From assembly GCA_050329575.1 (NCBI GenBank), contig JBHJOP010000046.1, positions 1-8,800 on the forward strand: 8,800 bases of DNA, written 5' to 3'. The DNA is from JAUXFS01 sp050329575 (GTDB lineage: Bacteria > Pseudomonadota > Alphaproteobacteria > Rhodospirillales > Defluviicoccaceae). The notes under the pieces are model-generated. The model did not search any database and had not been told where the DNA came from. It saw only the letters and a program-made list of their open reading frames with translations. This document shows, piece by piece, positions 1 through 6,114 of the stretch. Positions within the stretch are counted from its first letter, which is position 1. The number at the start of each line of letters is the position of its first letter. A program made the translations under genes and the position numbers.

Positions 1-105
1 GCCGGCGAACAGGAACCCGAGGGCGAGCAGATTGACCGCGAGAATCCGCAGGGTGATCGGCGAGAGGGCTCGCCGGCGGGGCGGCGCTGCCGGGTTCCTG
101 GCCAT
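1..105 (-). CDS. chvG: ChvG-type sensor histidine kinase, N-terminal fragment
   Basis: Partial gene running off the left edge; only 35 codons are visible. The start is the ATG at 105, ten bases after the chvI stop, with GAGGG lying almost against the start codon. The visible protein has a basic, proline-rich beginning (about residues 1-15), then the segment SPITLRILAVNLLAL, which leads into a first transmembrane helix (about residues 17-35). This cytoplasmic-tail-plus-helix start is typical of ChvG/ExoS inner-membrane kinases. In known systems ChvG phosphorylates ChvI in response to acid or envelope stress. The sensor and kinase domains lie outside the window, so the name rests on the N-terminus and on position directly behind chvI. 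Another membrane kinase partner cannot be excluded. Confidence 0.75.
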   Translation of the reverse strand, partial: MARNPAAPPRRRALSPITLRILAVNLLALGFLFAG

Positions 106-115
106 CCCTCGACCG

Positions 116-808
116 TCAGGGGGTCCGGTATCGATATCCTACGCCGTAGAGCGTTTCGATCTGGGCGAACTCCGGATCGATGTCCTTGAACTTCTTGCGC
201 AGCCGCTTGATGTGGCTGTCGATCGTGCGATCGTCGATGTAGATGTGCTCGCCGTAGGCGGCGTCGATCAGCTGGTCGCGACTCTTGACGTGTCCCGGCC
301 GGCGGGCCAGCGCCTCGACCAGCAGGAACTCGGTCACGGTGAGATTGGCCTCGTGACCCCGCCAGGTGCACATGTGCCGGACCGAATCGAGCATGAGGTC
401 GCCGCGCCGCAGGACGTCGCTTTCTTCGCTCGCGGTGTCGGCCGCGGCACTGCGGCGGAGCAGGGCGCGGATTCGCTCGATCAGCAGCTTCTGGGAGAAC
501 GGCTTGGTGATGTAGTCGTCGGCGCCCATGCGCAGGCCGAGCACCTCGTCGAGTTCATCGTCCTTGGATGTCAGGAAGATGATCGGCAGCAAGCTGCGCT
601 GGCGAAGCCGGCGCAACAACTCCATGCCGTCCATGCGCGGCATCTTGATGTCGAGGATGGCGAGATCGACCGGCTTTCGCGCCAGCCCGTCGAGGGCGTC
701 CCTGCCGTCGATATAGGTGTCGACGTCGAAGCCCTCGGCCTGCAAGGCGATGGCCACCGATGTCAGAATGTTGCGGTCGTCGTCGACGAGGGCGATGGTT
801 TCCGGCAC
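116..808 (-). CDS. chvI: ChvI-type two-component response regulator (OmpR/PhoB family)
   Basis: Cytoplasmic DNA-binding response regulator of 230 residues, a normal length for the family. The receiver domain spans about residues 1-120, with the acidic pocket D10/D11, phospho-acceptor D53 in ILDIKMP, switch Thr80 and Lys102 in TKPF. A winged-helix output domain follows (about 135-228) and includes LTVTEFLLVEAL and the C-terminal ETLYGVGYRY hairpin typical of OmpR/PhoB members. The start is a GTG at 808, preceded by AGGTG seven bases upstream; no in-frame ATG fits better. The chvG kinase start follows ten bases downstream, so the two are almost certainly co-transcribed. The close match to ChvI (ExoS/ChvI, BvrR/BvrS type) is family knowledge; which genes it controls here cannot be read from the window. 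Confidence 0.92.
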   Translation of the reverse strand: MPETIALVDDDRNILTSVAIALQAEGFDVDTYIDGRDALDGLARKPVDLAILDIKMPRMDGMELLRRLRQRSLLPIIFLTSKDDELDEVLGLRMGADDYITKPFSQKLLIERIRALLRRSAAADTASEESDVLRRGDLMLDSVRHMCTWRGHEANLTVTEFLLVEALARRPGHVKSRDQLIDAAYGEHIYIDDRTIDSHIKRLRKKFKDIDPEFAQIETLYGVGYRYRTP

Positions 809-831
809 CGGCGTTCACCTCTTCGCAGGGA

Positions 832-840
832 AGTATACCA
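832..840 (-). promoter_or_regulatory. Candidate extended -10 promoter for chvI-chvG
   Basis: On the minus strand the sequence reads TGGTATACT, a five-of-six -10 hexamer (TATACT, 832-837) preceded by the TGn of an extended -10. No good -35 is seen at 16-18 bases. Transcription would begin near 825, giving a short leader of about 17 bases that still includes the AGGTG ribosome site. Prediction only. Confidence 0.4.
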
Positions 841-979
841 GAAAATCGGCGATGCATGCCGCGAATGTTCCCGTTCGAGTGGATCGGTGGTTTGTGGCGA
901 AAGTTTAGCCGGTGACCCCGATCGGCCGGCGACGGTGTCGCACGGCGTCGCCTGCGCGGCGGTCGGACCGACGACGGAT

Positions 980-1008
980 TTGCGCCGGCCGCGCGCGGTT
1001 CCTATTGT
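980..1008 (+). promoter_or_regulatory. Candidate promoter for the DUF1007-NicO unit
   Basis: TTGCGC (980-985) and TATTGT (1003-1008) are separated by 17 bases, matching the sigma-70 hexamers at three and four of six positions. Transcription would start near 1015, giving a leader of about 97 bases before the ATG at 1112. The match is moderate and unsupported by any recognised operator. Confidence 0.3.
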
Positions 1009-1111
1009 AACGGCGTAGGCTGCGGCGTGACTTTCGGATCCCGGCGTGCGACGGCAGGGCCGTGGACGGCCGTTGCGCCCGAAGATAGAGACCCTGCCGA
1101 TCGGAGATGGC

Positions 1112-1813
1112 ATGAGACGATCGTTTCCCGACCTCGTCCGCAAGCGCCGGAACCGGCGGCGTGACCGCAGGATGGTGGTGGTCGCGATGGCCGCGATCGC
1201 GTGCGCCGTCGCCACCGCCGCCCGGGCCCACCCGCATGTCTGGATCGACGCGATCACCGAGCTGATGTTCGATGATGCCGGAGCGCTCGCCGGCCTCCGC
1301 GTCTATTGGGCCTTCGACGAGTTCTACAGCGCGTTCGCGGTCGAAGGTCTCGACGCCAACCGTGACGGCCGCCTGGATCCGGCGGAACTCGCGCCGCTGG
1401 CCGCCGTCAACATCGGCAACCTCAAGGAGTTCGACTACTTCACGTTTGTCGAGGTGAACGGGGAGACGCCGGCCTATGCAGAGGTCGCGGAGTACGGCAT
1501 GCACCATGTCGATGGCCGGCTGGTGATGTGGTTCCACCTGCCACTGGCTTCGCCGGTCGATCCGCGGACCGCCGAGGTGGCGTTCGCTCTCTACGACCCG
1601 ACCTACTTCATTGCCGTCGACCTCGTCGAAGACAATCCGATCAGGATCCGGGGTCGGATGCCCGAGTCCTGCCGTCCGGCGATCGTCGCCGCGTCGGAAC
1701 AGGGTGGCAGCCTGTCCCTGTCGGAGACGTTCTTTCAGACCCTCGACCCGTCCACCGCCTTCGGCGCCCGCTTCGCCCCGTGGGTCCGCCTCGAATGTCC
1801 GCCCTCCGGTTGA
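1112..1813 (+). CDS. DUF1007 family periplasmic protein of a NicO-type metal transport system
   Basis: Predicted exported protein of 233 residues. The start is the ATG at 1112, with GGAG five bases upstream; an upstream in-frame GTG at 1046 and an internal ATG at 1172 are less likely. The N-terminus is very arginine-rich (about residues 10-20), followed by a hydrophobic stretch and an ARA site, so the mature protein should begin at His40 (HPHVWID, the family's hallmark start). Residues 81-92 (DANRDGRLDPAE) form a complete EF-hand-like loop with oxygen ligands at positions 1, 3, 5, 9 and 12. Tandem His131-His132 and H142 are further possible ligands. DUF1007 proteins (COG3683, listed as an uncharacterised transport-system periplasmic component) commonly sit beside NicO permeases, as here: the next gene starts four bases after this stop. 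A role in delivering or gating a divalent metal is inferred. The metal is unknown; the surrounding genes suggest zinc or nickel. Confidence 0.82.
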   Translation: MRRSFPDLVRKRRNRRRDRRMVVVAMAAIACAVATAARAHPHVWIDAITELMFDDAGALAGLRVYWAFDEFYSAFAVEGLDANRDGRLDPAELAPLAAVNIGNLKEFDYFTFVEVNGETPAYAEVAEYGMHHVDGRLVMWFHLPLASPVDPRTAEVAFALYDPTYFIAVDLVEDNPIRIRGRMPESCRPAIVAASEQGGSLSLSETFFQTLDPSTAFGARFAPWVRLECPPSG

Positions 1814-1817
1814 GGCG

Positions 1818-2882
1818 ATGCCGACACTCGCGGTCGTGATCGTCGCGGTGTTGCTCGCCCTTTCGCCGGGGCGATGGGGGCTGTCCGCCGCGGCGGCGGA
1901 GCCGGCGCCGCCAGCGAAGAACCTGTTCGCGCCGCCGGCCGGCGACCGCGTTCCGGCGCCGACGACGGCATCGCCGGCACCGTCGCCGGTCGGGCAGGTG
2001 ACGGCGTTCATCCACGCGCAGCAACGTGCCCTCTACCGACAGCTCGCCGGGGCCGTGCGTGCCGTCCAGTTCGAGGGCACGATGGCGACGGCGGCGTCGC
2101 TGGTGATGCTGAGCTTCCTCTATGGCGTCTTTCATGCGGCCGGGCCCGGCCACGGAAAGGCGGTGATCTCCGCCTACCTGCTCGCCAACGAGCGGGCGGT
2201 CAAGCGCGGCATCGGCCTGTCGTTCGCCGCGTCGCTGACGCAGGCGGCGTCGGCGATCGTGCTCGTTTCGGCGGTCGTTTTCGCCCTCCAGGGCCTGGGC
2301 GTGACAACCCGGCAGTCCCTCGTGCCGATGAGCGTGATCAGCGCGGCGCTGATCGTCGCCATCGGCGCCTGGATGCTGTGGTCGTCCGTGCGGGGGCTGC
2401 GGAGCCACGACACCGGCGCCGCCGACGCCGGTTCCGGGCATGCCGAAGGCGCGGCGGCGGCTTCCGCGGCGGGCTGCGGCGGGCGTTTCGCGGCCTGTGG
2501 CCACGCCCACGACGTTCACCCGCAGCGCCTCGACGAACCGCTGCGCTGGGGCAAGGCGGGCGCGATCGTCGCGGCGATCGGGGTCCGACCGTGCAGCGGT
2601 GCGATCTTCGTTCTTCTGTTCGCCAACTCGATCGGCTTCTACGTCGCCGGCGTCTGGTCCACCCTCGCGATGGCGCTCGGGACGGCGATCACCGTCTCGT
2701 TGCTGGCCGTCCTCACGCTGGTGTCGAAAAAGGCCGCGCTGCGGCTGGCGGGCGACCACGGCCGATGGCTCGGACGCATCCACGGGAGCCTCGGCGTGCT
2801 CGGATCTCTGCTGGTGCTCGGGCTCGGCATTCTGCTGTTGCTGGCCGCATCGGATCCGCAGACGCCGCTGCCGATGGGTTAG
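1818..2882 (+). CDS. NicO/RcnA-family nickel/cobalt-type membrane transporter
   Basis: Inner-membrane transporter of 354 residues. The ATG at 1818 follows the DUF1007 stop (1811-1813) by four bases. The preceding GAGG overlaps that stop and lies close to the start, pointing to coupled translation. An N-terminal hydrophobic segment (about residues 3-27, ending in AAAA) may be a signal or anchor, followed by a proline-rich periplasmic linker (about 28-60). The core begins with HAAGPGHGK (106-114), the family signature in the first core helix, and contains GVRPCSGAIF (255-264), the second signature. Between them lies a loop rich in possible metal ligands (H197, H208, C220, C227, H229, H231, H234). 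The final helix is about residues 325-344. Relatives include RcnA, a nickel/cobalt exporter, and NicO proteins linked to uptake, so direction and metal cannot be assigned from sequence. Its 3' end overlaps that of znuB by four bases. Confidence 0.87.
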   Translation: MPTLAVVIVAVLLALSPGRWGLSAAAAEPAPPAKNLFAPPAGDRVPAPTTASPAPSPVGQVTAFIHAQQRALYRQLAGAVRAVQFEGTMATAASLVMLSFLYGVFHAAGPGHGKAVISAYLLANERAVKRGIGLSFAASLTQAASAIVLVSAVVFALQGLGVTTRQSLVPMSVISAALIVAIGAWMLWSSVRGLRSHDTGAADAGSGHAEGAAAASAAGCGGRFAACGHAHDVHPQRLDEPLRWGKAGAIVAAIGVRPCSGAIFVLLFANSIGFYVAGVWSTLAMALGTAITVSLLAVLTLVSKKAALRLAGDHGRWLGRIHGSLGVLGSLLVLGLGILLLLAASDPQTPLPMG

Positions 2883-3697
2883 GATCGGCGCCGCCTCTTC
2901 GCCGCGACCGTGCGCAGCGATGCCGGCAGCAGGCTCGTCGCGAACAGGGCCGCGGCGGCGACGACGATCGAGGGTCCGGACGGCGTGTCGAGGTGCAGCG
3001 AGCCGAACAGCCCGAGCACCACCGCGCAGGCGCCGATCGCGGCGCCGCCGAGCGCCATCTGCTCGGGGGTCGCCGCGAACCGGCGCGCGGCCGCCGCCGG
3101 AATGATCAGCAACGAGGTGATCAGCAGGATCCCGACCAGTTTCATCGCCATCGCGATCACCAACGCGATCAGCACCATGAAGGCCGTCCTCACCCGCGTG
3201 GTCGGCAAGCCTTCGGCGCGTGCCACGTCCTCGTGCACCGTCGCCGCCAGGAGCGGGCGCCAGATCGCCGCCAACGCCGACAGCACGACCGCGCCGCCGC
3301 CATAGATCAGCACGATGTCGGATGTGGTGACGGCGAGGATGTCGCCGAACAGGTAGCCGAGGAGATCGACGCGCAGCCACGCCATCAGGCCGATGGCGAC
3401 CAGCCCGAGCGACAGCGAGGCGTGCGACAGGATGCCGAGCAGGGTGTCGGCCGCCAGCCACGGTCGCTGCTGGAGCCCGATGAGCAGGAAGGCGATCAGC
3501 GTCGTCACCGCGACGACGCCGACCGTCGGATGGACGTCGATCAGGAAGCCGAGGGCGACGCCGAGCAGCGCCGAATGCGCCATCGTATCGCCGAAGTAGG
3601 CCATCCGCCGCCAGACGACGAAACATCCGAGCGGACCGGCGACGATCGCGACCCCGATGCCGGCGGCGACGGCGCGCACGAAGAAATCATCGAACAT
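2879..3697 (-). CDS. znuB: Zinc ABC transporter, permease ZnuB
   Basis: Inner-membrane permease of 272 residues, a standard length for ZnuB of the ABC-3 family. It is nearly all hydrophobic, with about eight predicted helices. Family landmarks are GDTMAHSALLG (36-46), the cytoplasmic coupling segment DLLGYLFGDIL (111-121), EGLP (162-165), VGILLI (188-193) and GPSIV (241-245). The C-terminus ends in a basic KRRRRS tail, expected on the cytoplasmic side. The start ATG at 3697 lies inside the znuC end, overlapping it by 11 bases, with AAGGGGAA about eight bases upstream. It should form the channel for zinc delivered by ZnuA and powered by ZnuC. The related manganese/iron permeases look similar; zinc is assigned because zur and the His-rich ZnuA are adjacent. 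Confidence 0.94.
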   Translation of the reverse strand: MFDDFFVRAVAAGIGVAIVAGPLGCFVVWRRMAYFGDTMAHSALLGVALGFLIDVHPTVGVVAVTTLIAFLLIGLQQRPWLAADTLLGILSHASLSLGLVAIGLMAWLRVDLLGYLFGDILAVTTSDIVLIYGGGAVVLSALAAIWRPLLAATVHEDVARAEGLPTTRVRTAFMVLIALVIAMAMKLVGILLITSLLIIPAAAARRFAATPEQMALGGAAIGACAVVLGLFGSLHLDTPSGPSIVVAAAALFATSLLPASLRTVAAKRRRRS

Positions 3698-4505
3698 GAC
3701 CGGTGTTCCCCTTGCGCCGCGATGGGTCGGACGGGCCGTCGGCGGGGCCGCGGTCGAACGGCACGACGTCGCCCGATACGGCGTGGCCGTGATCGTGATG
3801 GTGGGTGTAGACGGCGAGCGCCTGCGCGGCGCGGGCGCCGAACAGCCGCACGTACTCGGGGTGACGGCCGACGGCCTCGGCGGTGCCGGCGCAACAAACG
3901 TGGTGGTTGAGGCAGAGCACGTGATCGGTCGCCGCCATCACAACATGGAGGTCGTGGGACACCATCATCACGCCGCAGCCGCGCCGGCGCCGAAGATCGC
4001 CGATCAGTTCGTAGAGGGCCGCCTCGCCGGTGTAGTCGACACCCTGCACCGGCTCGTCGAGGACCAGCAGATCCGGGTCGACCAGGAGCGCGCGTGCGAG
4101 CAGCACCCGCTGCAGTTCGCCCCCCGACAACGACTGGACGGCGGCATCGACGAGGTGGCCGACGCCGGTCTCGGTCAGCGCCCGTTCGACCGCCTGAGGG
4201 GGCCGGCGCACCGTCAACGTCATCAGCCGCGCCACCGTGATCGGCAGCACCGGATCGACCTGGAACCGCTGCGGCAGATAACCGACCCGCAGCCCCTCTC
4301 GCCTGAACAGGCGTCCCGACGTCGGGGCCAGGAGGCCAAGGACGATCTTCAGCAGCGTCGTCTTGCCGGCGCCGTTCGGGCCGATGATGGTGGTGATCTC
4401 GCCGGGCCCGATCGTCAGGTCGACGGACTCGACGATCGTCTTCCGTCCGTAAGCCAGCGTCAGCCCCTCGCCGACGACGAGTGCCGAATTACGATCCTGC
4501 GTCAT
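3687..4505 (-). CDS. znuC: Zinc ABC transporter, ATP-binding protein ZnuC
   Basis: Cytoplasmic ATPase of 272 residues that powers ZnuB. Walker A is GPNGAGKTT (42-50), the Q-loop is Q79, the ABC signature is LSGGE (126-130), Walker B is LLVLDEP (146-152) and the switch histidine is H184 in VSHD. All catalytic residues are present. Two adjacent ATGs occur at 4508 and 4505; the second is chosen because GAGG then lies six bases upstream. The gene begins inside the end of zur (17-base overlap) and runs 11 bases into znuB, so the three genes are a tightly coupled operon. The C-terminal region after the ATPase core has a YTHHHDHGHA cluster (233-242), a probable extra metal-binding tail, and a hydrophilic end. 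The frame is also open upstream to 4571, but that stretch is the zur coding region. Confidence 0.94.
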   Translation of the reverse strand: MTQDRNSALVVGEGLTLAYGRKTIVESVDLTIGPGEITTIIGPNGAGKTTLLKIVLGLLAPTSGRLFRREGLRVGYLPQRFQVDPVLPITVARLMTLTVRRPPQAVERALTETGVGHLVDAAVQSLSGGELQRVLLARALLVDPDLLVLDEPVQGVDYTGEAALYELIGDLRRRRGCGVMMVSHDLHVVMAATDHVLCLNHHVCCAGTAEAVGRHPEYVRLFGARAAQALAVYTHHHDHGHAVSGDVVPFDRGPADGPSDPSRRKGNTGHVR

Positions 4506-4992
4506 CATCGGCCTCGTGACGGCAGTCGACGCAGAGACCGGCGATCTCGACCACCGGTGCGACCACCGCAAAGCCGACGTCCGAGGCGGCGCCGACGATC
4601 GCTTGCTGGACGGCGAGGCTCGTCATCTCGCCGATCACCCCGCAGCGGCGGCAGATCAGGAACTGGGAGCCGTGCTCGGCGTGGACATCGGCGCAGGCGA
4701 CATAGGCGTTGAGGCTGGCGATCCGGTGGACCAGGCCCTGCTCGATCAGGAAATCGAGGGCGCGGTAGACGGTGATCGGCGCCGGCCGCTTGCCGTCGGC
4801 GGCGAGCCGGTCGGCGATGTCGTAGGCACCGATCGCCTCATGCCGCTCGGCGACGATCTCCAGCACCCGCCGCCGCTGGGCGGTCAGCCGCACGTTGCGC
4901 TGCCGACACACCCGTTCGGCGTCGGCGAGAATGGCCGCCAGACACCGGTGGTGGTCGTGATCGGCGCGCGGAAAGTTGGCGACCGGCGTCAT
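4489..4992 (-). CDS. zur: Zinc uptake regulator Zur (Fur family)
   Basis: Cytoplasmic repressor of 167 residues. The winged helix is about residues 30-92 (QRNVRLTAQRRRVLEIV; PITVYRALDFL recognition region) and the dimerisation and metal domain follows. Aligned by spacing with E. coli Zur, the regulatory zinc ligands are probably H89, C100, H107 and E122, and the structural zinc site is C114/C117 (CRRC) with C154/C157 (CVDC). These residues, and its place ahead of znuC, favour Zur over Fur or Mur. The start ATG at 4992 has GGAG eight bases upstream. The N-terminus is about a dozen residues longer than in E. coli Zur and carries DHDHHRC (11-17), a possible additional metal site. It leads the zur-znuC-znuB operon and is probably autoregulated through the operator at 5042-5056. 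Confidence 0.93.
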   Translation of the reverse strand: MTPVANFPRADHDHHRCLAAILADAERVCRQRNVRLTAQRRRVLEIVAERHEAIGAYDIADRLAADGKRPAPITVYRALDFLIEQGLVHRIASLNAYVACADVHAEHGSQFLICRRCGVIGEMTSLAVQQAIVGAASDVGFAVVAPVVEIAGLCVDCRHEADDDAGS

Positions 4993-5035
4993 GGACAGAT
5001 CTCCACGGCGGGGTTCCCGCCCCGGCCCACGCGTG

Positions 5036-5065
5036 TTGACATGTTATACAGTAACAGACTACGTC
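5036..5065 (+). promoter_or_regulatory. Predicted promoter region for znuA
   Basis: A perfect -35 TTGACA sits at 5036-5041. The expected -10 window (about 5057-5065, GACTACGTC) has no convincing hexamer, so the promoter may be weak or use a non-standard -10. The spacer is occupied by the putative Zur operator. The znuA start follows about 40 bases later. Confidence 0.45.
5042..5056. promoter_or_regulatory. Putative Zur operator between zur and znuA
   Basis: The sequence TGTTATACAGTAACA is an inverted repeat of TGTTA and TAACA around a five-base centre at 5049. It resembles the AT-rich TGTTATA/TAACA core of proteobacterial Zur boxes and is the only such site seen in the window. It covers the predicted -10 of the zur promoter and abuts the TTGACA of the znuA promoter, so one bound Zur dimer could block both directions. 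The arms are imperfect beyond five bases. Confidence 0.75.
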
Positions 5066-5071
5066 TCGCAA
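5043..5071 (-). promoter_or_regulatory. Predicted promoter for zur-znuC-znuB
   Basis: On the minus strand TTGCGA (5066-5071) and TATAAC (5043-5048) are exactly 17 bases apart, matching the sigma-70 hexamers at four and five of six positions. Transcription should start near 5036, about 44 bases before the zur ATG. The -10 lies entirely inside the putative Zur operator, which is consistent with zinc-dependent autorepression. Confidence 0.6.
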
Positions 5072-5106
5072 AGCTGTAGCAAATCAAGTGCGAGGAGGTG
5101 TCACAG

Positions 5107-6114
5107 ATGTCTCTTGTCCGCAAGCTCTCGAGGACGGTCGCCGCGAGCGCGGTCATGGCTGTCGTCGCCCAGTCCCCGGTGGGGGCCGATGTTCCCGACG
5201 TGGTGGTCAGCATCCTGCCGATCCATTCCCTGGTGGCCGGGGTGATGGACGGGGTCGGCACCCCGACCTTGCTGGTCAAGGGCGGCGGCTCGCCCCACGC
5301 CTACACCCTGCGTCCCTCCGAAGCCCAGGCCCTGCAGGGTGCCGATCTGGTGTTCTGGGTCGGCGAGGACCTGGAGACCTTTCTCGGCAAAGCGCTTCGA
5401 TCCCTGCCACGCAAGGCGCGGGTGGTCGCCCTGCACGAAGCCGAGGGCGTGACGCTGCTCTCGTACCGCGAGGGAGGCGCTTGGGAGGAGCATGCCGACG
5501 ACGATGGTGACGATCACGACCATGGCCATAAGCACGACGATGGTCACAAGCACGACCATGGCCACAAGCACGGCGACGAACACGCCCACGGCGCCAAGGA
5601 CATGCACATCTGGCTCGATCCGACGAATGCCCAAGCGATGGTCGCGCAGGTTGTCGCCATCCTGAGCGAAGTCGATCCCGCCAATGCGCCCCGCTATCGG
5701 GCGAACGCCACCGCCGTGCACGCACGGCTCGCCGAGCTGGACGCCGCCCTCGCTGCCGATCTCGCGGCGGTCAAGGGGCGCAGATACGTCGTCTTCCACG
5801 ACGCCTACCAGTACTTCGAGAACCGCTACGGCTTGACGCCGGCGGGATCCATCACCGTCAGCCCCGATCGCCAGCCGAGCGCCGGCCGACTTGCGGAGAT
5901 CCGCGCCAAGATCGCGGCGACGGGTGCGGCCTGCGTCTTCGCGGAGCCGCAGTTCGAGCCGGCCCTGGTCAAGACCGTGATCGAGGGAAGCGCCGCGCGC
6001 ACCGGCATCCTCGACCCCTTGGGGGCCGACCTCGCCCCGGGACCCGACGCCTATATCGCTCTCATGCGCGACCTGGCAACATCCCTCAACGAGTGCCTGC
6101 GCAGTTCGAGCTAG
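5107..6114 (+). CDS. znuA: Zinc ABC transporter, periplasmic zinc-binding protein ZnuA
   Basis: Periplasmic solute-binding protein of 335 residues that captures zinc for ZnuB/ZnuC. The ATG at 5107 is chosen over the GTG at 5098 because AGGAGG (5093-5098) lies eight bases before it and overlaps the GTG. A signal peptide covers about residues 1-27, probably cleaved before DVPDVVVS. Likely zinc ligands by family position are H64 (GSPHAYTL), H167 (DMHIWLDP) and H231 (FHDAYQYF). Between the first two lies a flexible His/Asp-rich loop (about 129-162), the mark of zinc rather than manganese binders. C276 and C330 probably form the disulfide seen in E. coli ZnuA. The gene is divergent from zur-znuCB and shares its operator region. 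Its TAG stop lies in the CTAG that also ends the opposing nikR. Confidence 0.95.
   Translation: MSLVRKLSRTVAASAVMAVVAQSPVGADVPDVVVSILPIHSLVAGVMDGVGTPTLLVKGGGSPHAYTLRPSEAQALQGADLVFWVGEDLETFLGKALRSLPRKARVVALHEAEGVTLLSYREGGAWEEHADDDGDDHDHGHKHDDGHKHDHGHKHGDEHAHGAKDMHIWLDPTNAQAMVAQVVAILSEVDPANAPRYRANATAVHARLAELDAALAADLAAVKGRRYVVFHDAYQYFENRYGLTPAGSITVSPDRQPSAGRLAEIRAKIAATGAACVFAEPQFEPALVKTVIEGSAARTGILDPLGADLAPGPDAYIALMRDLATSLNECLRSSS
5521..5574 (+). repeat. Three 18-base tandem repeats encoding the ZnuA His-rich loop
   Basis: Units at 5521-5538, 5539-5556 and 5557-5574 are near-identical and encode HGHKHD, DGHKHD and HGHKHG (ZnuA residues 139-156). Differences are few single-base changes. The in-frame 18-base period suggests the loop grew by duplication and could vary in copy number among relatives. 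Confidence 0.85.

Larger units (their letters stand above)
809..1111. other. Non-coding gap between divergent chvI and the DUF1007 gene
   Basis: About 300 bases without a convincing gene. It holds outward promoter candidates at each side and a short GC hairpin (GGCCGT at 1058-1063 pairing with ACGGCC at 1066-1071), which is probably chance in DNA this GC-rich. I searched by eye for Zur-like (TGTTA-n5-TAACA) and NikR-like (GTATGA/TCATAC) inverted repeats and found no full site. In many alphaproteobacteria the gene divergent from chvI is pckA; here it is a metal-locus gene instead. Confidence 0.6.

Noticed and set aside
1003..1012. TATTGTAACG as a Zur half-site before DUF1007
   Set aside because: No facing arm is present at the proper distance; it is more simply part of a -10 candidate.
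32..1018. Long plus-strand open frame opposite chvI
   Set aside because: It is the antisense shadow of chvI and chvG, whose proteins have clear conserved motifs; its own translation shows no recognisable domain.
1051..1073. GC-rich hairpin ahead of the DUF1007 gene as a riboswitch or attenuator
   Set aside because: The stem is only six pairs with a two-base loop, has alternative pairings, no U-run, and does not resemble a known nickel/cobalt (NiCo) or cobalamin riboswitch.
1046..1111. Upstream GTG start for the DUF1007 gene
   Set aside because: It would add 22 basic residues before the signal peptide and has no good ribosome site, whereas the ATG at 1112 has GGAG at suitable spacing.
1142..1180. 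Twin-arginine export signal in DUF1007 (RR followed by MVVV)
   Set aside because: The stretch is generally arginine-rich and lacks a clear S/T-RR-x-F-L-K motif. An ordinary Sec signal with a basic start explains it equally well.
1641..3910. Very long open frames through NicO and znuB in other frames (minus 1641-3626 and plus 1874-3910)
   Set aside because: High GC removes stop codons from alternate frames. The translations are Arg/Pro/Ala-rich and low-complexity, and they lie over well-supported genes.
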